Part shown: in pieces, positions 62,530 to 64,000 of the stretch
Position numbering within the stretch: position 1 is the stretch's first letter
Layout of the letters: each line of letters opens with the position of its first letter
From: Streptomyces sp. NRRL S-455
Lineage (GTDB): Bacteria > Actinomycetota > Actinomycetes > Streptomycetales > Streptomycetaceae
Assembly: GCF_000717875.1 (NCBI RefSeq)
Contig: NZ_JOCT01000016.1
Span: forward strand, 62,001-126,000
Reading direction: 5' to 3'
DNA: 64,000 nt
The notes under the pieces: model-generated
The model's database searches: none
Told to the model about the DNA's origin: nothing
Seen by the model: the letters and a program-made list of their open reading frames with translations, nothing else
Position numbers and translations under genes: made by a program

Positions 62530-63270
62530 ATGTCAACCAACGAACTTCAGGGCAAGAAGGCACTCGTCACCGGCGCCACGTCGGGTATCGGCCGCGCGAT
62601 CGCGGTCAAGCTCGCGGAGGCGGGTGCCACCGTCTACGTGACCGGGCGCAGGGCCGAGCTCGGCAAGGAGACCGTCGAGCTGATCGAGCGGGCGGGCGGT
62701 ACGGGCCACTTCGTCGTCGCGGACGTCGCGAACATCGACGACGTCCGGGGGCTCGCCGAGGAGGTCGGCGAGGTGGACGTGCTCGTCAACAACGCGGGCA
62801 TCTTCCCGTTCTCACCGACCCCCGAGCAGTCGCTCGACAGCTACGAGCGGGTGTTCGGCGTCAACGTCCGTGCGGCCTACTTCCTGACGGCCGCGCTCGC
62901 ACCGGCCATGGTGGCCAGGAAGAAGGGCGCGATCGTCAACGTGTCGTCGATCGCCGGGCAGATCGGCACTCCGGTCGGCTCCGTCTACAACGCCTCCAAG
63001 GCCGCGATGGACGCGCTGACCAGGTCGTGGGCCGTCGAGTTCGGCGCGGCGGGCGTTCGCGTCAACTCCGTGGCGCCCGGCCCGATCCGCACCGACACGG
63101 CTGTCGACACGGTGGGCGAGATGTTCGAGGAGTTCAGCCGGAACACACCGCTCACCCGTGCCGGCGAGCCCGAGGAGATCGCCGAGGCGGTGGTGTTCCT
63201 GGCCTCCGACCGGGCCAGCTACATCACCGGCGCGGTGCTCACCGCCGACGGCGGCTTGGTCGCGACCTGA
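62530..63270 (+). CDS. Short-chain dehydrogenase (FabG-like)
   Basis: The 246 residues have ALVTGATSGIGRAIAVK (residues 10-26), DVLVNNAGIFPF, IVNVSSIAGQ, YNASKAAMDALTRSWA (Y-x-x-x-K) and the C-terminal YITGAVLTADGGLV typical of FabG-like SDRs. It starts 58 nt after the SARP gene on the same strand, likely cotranscribed or SARP-controlled. Active site complete; substrate unknown. Confidence 0.92.
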   Translation: MSTNELQGKKALVTGATSGIGRAIAVKLAEAGATVYVTGRRAELGKETVELIERAGGTGHFVVADVANIDDVRGLAEEVGEVDVLVNNAGIFPFSPTPEQSLDSYERVFGVNVRAAYFLTAALAPAMVARKKGAIVNVSSIAGQIGTPVGSVYNASKAAMDALTRSWAVEFGAAGVRVNSVAPGPIRTDTAVDTVGEMFEEFSRNTPLTRAGEPEEIAEAVVFLASDRASYITGAVLTADGGLVAT

Positions 63271-63287
63271 GCCGGCACGGTGCGCGG

Positions 63288-63329
63288 GGCGTCGCCTGCC
63301 CGACGCTTCAGCCTCGGGCAGGCGACGCC
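63288..63329. terminator. Bidirectional terminator containing a stop codon in its loop
   Basis: A perfect 16-bp stem (63288-63303 with 63314-63329) has a 10-nt loop that contains the TGA (minus strand) of the helicase gene. It separates convergent SDR and helicase genes. Confidence 0.85.
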
Positions 63330-64000
63330 AACTGCGGCGGCAGCCCGGCCGCGTGCGTGACGATCAGCCCCGACACCGCTCGCGTCAGCGACACATACAG
63401 GCGCCGCAGCCCCGTCCGTTCGTCCGGTTCGCCGTCGACCACGGCCTGCGGCTCGTCCAGGACCACGTAGTCGTACTCCAGACCCTTCGCGAGCGACGCG
63501 GGGACCAGGGTCAGGCGGGTGTGCTGGGTGGTCTCCTCACCGGGGCCCAGGTACGGGATCCCGGCCTCCGTCAGGGCCCGCGCCAGCTCCGGGACCCGCG
63601 CGTCCGCCGCGATCAGGCCCGTCGAGCCCTCGTGGCGCAGGGACTCGCGGCAGGCCTCGACCACGTCCGGTGTGCCGGAGACCGGGCGGACCTCGAAGCG
63701 GCCCGGGTTCTCGCGGATCGACACCACCGGGGCGAGGCCCGGGGCGATGTGCGGGAGAAGGCGTGAGGCGTAGGTGATGACGTCCGTCGGTACGCGGAAA
63801 CCGGCTGTCAGTTCCTCTATCACGGCGTCCCGCTTGCCCAGGTGGGCCAGCGCCTCCTCCCAGCTCCGCGTCGCCCACGGGGTGGTGCCCTGCGCCAGGT
63901 CACCGAGGACGGTCGCGCTGCCGGTGGTGCAGCGGCGGCCGACCGCCCGGTACTGCATGGGGGACAGGTCCTGCGCCTCGTCGAGGACGACGTGCCCGAG
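63308..64000 (-). CDS. helD: HelD-like UvrD-type helicase, 5' part beyond window
   Basis: The minus-strand frame is open to the window end. Near that end it reads LGHVVLDEAQDLSPMQY, the Walker B (DEAQD) of superfamily 1 helicases. Later come TAGFRVPTDVITYASRLLP, LAKGLEYDYVVLDEP and YVSLTRAVSGLIV, the C-terminal motifs. The spacing resembles HelD, the ATPase that frees stalled RNA polymerase in actinobacteria, rather than UvrD or PcrA. The N-terminal half is outside. It ends inside the loop of the terminator at 63288. Confidence 0.82.
   Translation of the reverse strand, partial: LGHVVLDEAQDLSPMQYRAVGRRCTTGSATVLGDLAQGTTPWATRSWEEALAHLGKRDAVIEELTAGFRVPTDVITYASRLLPHIAPGLAPVVSIRENPGRFEVRPVSGTPDVVEACRESLRHEGSTGLIAADARVPELARALTEAGIPYLGPGEETTQHTRLTLVPASLAKGLEYDYVVLDEPQAVVDGEPDERTGLRRLYVSLTRAVSGLIVTHAAGLPPQLASPARG

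Overview
The window is high-GC actinobacterial chromosome and almost certainly Streptomyces. Coding regions have G/C-rich third positions, Shine-Dalgarno (SD) sites are GGAGG-like, many genes look leaderless, and several families present here are streptomycete-typical (SARP, CdgB, MsiK, Scr1/DUF397 pairs, DUF3263). Gene order from the nickel-binding protein and phoU-phoRP, through ispDF-cysS-rlmB, msiK, cdgB, nagKA, otsAB and thrC-groEL2, to murQ matches, from memory, the core region around SCO4226-SCO4309 of S. coelicolor. No database was consulted.

Layout. 0-6.5 kb: an MFS transporter truncated by the window edge, a small nickel-binding protein, a Cys-rich miniprotein, divergent phoU/phoRP with a PHO box, a lipoprotein and carD. 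6.8-17 kb: ispD-ispF, cysS, rlmB, a DoxX-type membrane protein, a sugar-phosphate nucleotidyltransferase, msiK, and a WYL regulator facing a DUF3224 gene across a perfect palindrome; then tRNA-Thr(UGU). 17-27 kb: a lipid kinase-like gene, an HdeD-like membrane protein, an APH-type kinase, oxidoreductases, a pentapeptide-repeat protein, an M1 peptidase lipoprotein, TerD, ArfB, a GNAT and a flavin reductase. 27-41 kb: the diguanylate cyclase cdgB behind Crp- and BldD-like sites, amino-sugar catabolism (PfkB kinase, nagA, nagK, orphan sugar-binding lipoprotein) with DasR-like sites, otsAB and gpgS for compatible solutes, then thrC behind a SAM-I riboswitch, followed by cysO. 41-46.6 kb: a cold-shock gene, groEL2 with two CIRCE-like elements, an old-yellow-enzyme and a carboxylesterase. 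46.6-51 kb: an accessory patch (Uma2 nuclease, winged-helix/zinc protein, Scr1-like regulator with DUF397, DUF6624). 51-55.4 kb: murQ with an RpiR regulator, small conserved genes, an MDMPI-GNAT fusion and an HD hydrolase. 55.4-58 kb: a decayed patch with a Ku fragment, a truncated SDR and two intact SDRs. 58-64 kb: an XRE/MmyB regulator, a maleylpyruvate-isomerase-like protein, cutC, a SARP with an SDR, and the C-terminal part of a HelD-like helicase.

Functional links. NagK, NagA, MurQ, MsiK and the orphan binding protein together describe uptake and recycling of amino sugars, and DasR-like palindromes occur at both nagK and msiK. The SAM-I riboswitch ties thrC (with cysO downstream) to methionine/SAM status. 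OtsA, OtsB and GpgS make trehalose and glucosylglycerate. PhoRP/PhoU, CdgB, CarD, GroEL2 and the cold-shock protein form a dense regulatory and stress core.

No CRISPR array, prophage, integrase, transposase or intact biosynthetic gene cluster was seen. The most distinctive signals are regulatory DNA (SAM-thrC, Crp+BldD at cdgB, dre-like pairs, twin CIRCE, the WYL palindrome), an interspersed palindromic repeat family with one copy inside the nagA reading frame, a Cys-rich 51-residue ORF, and gene remnants at 55.4-57 kb.
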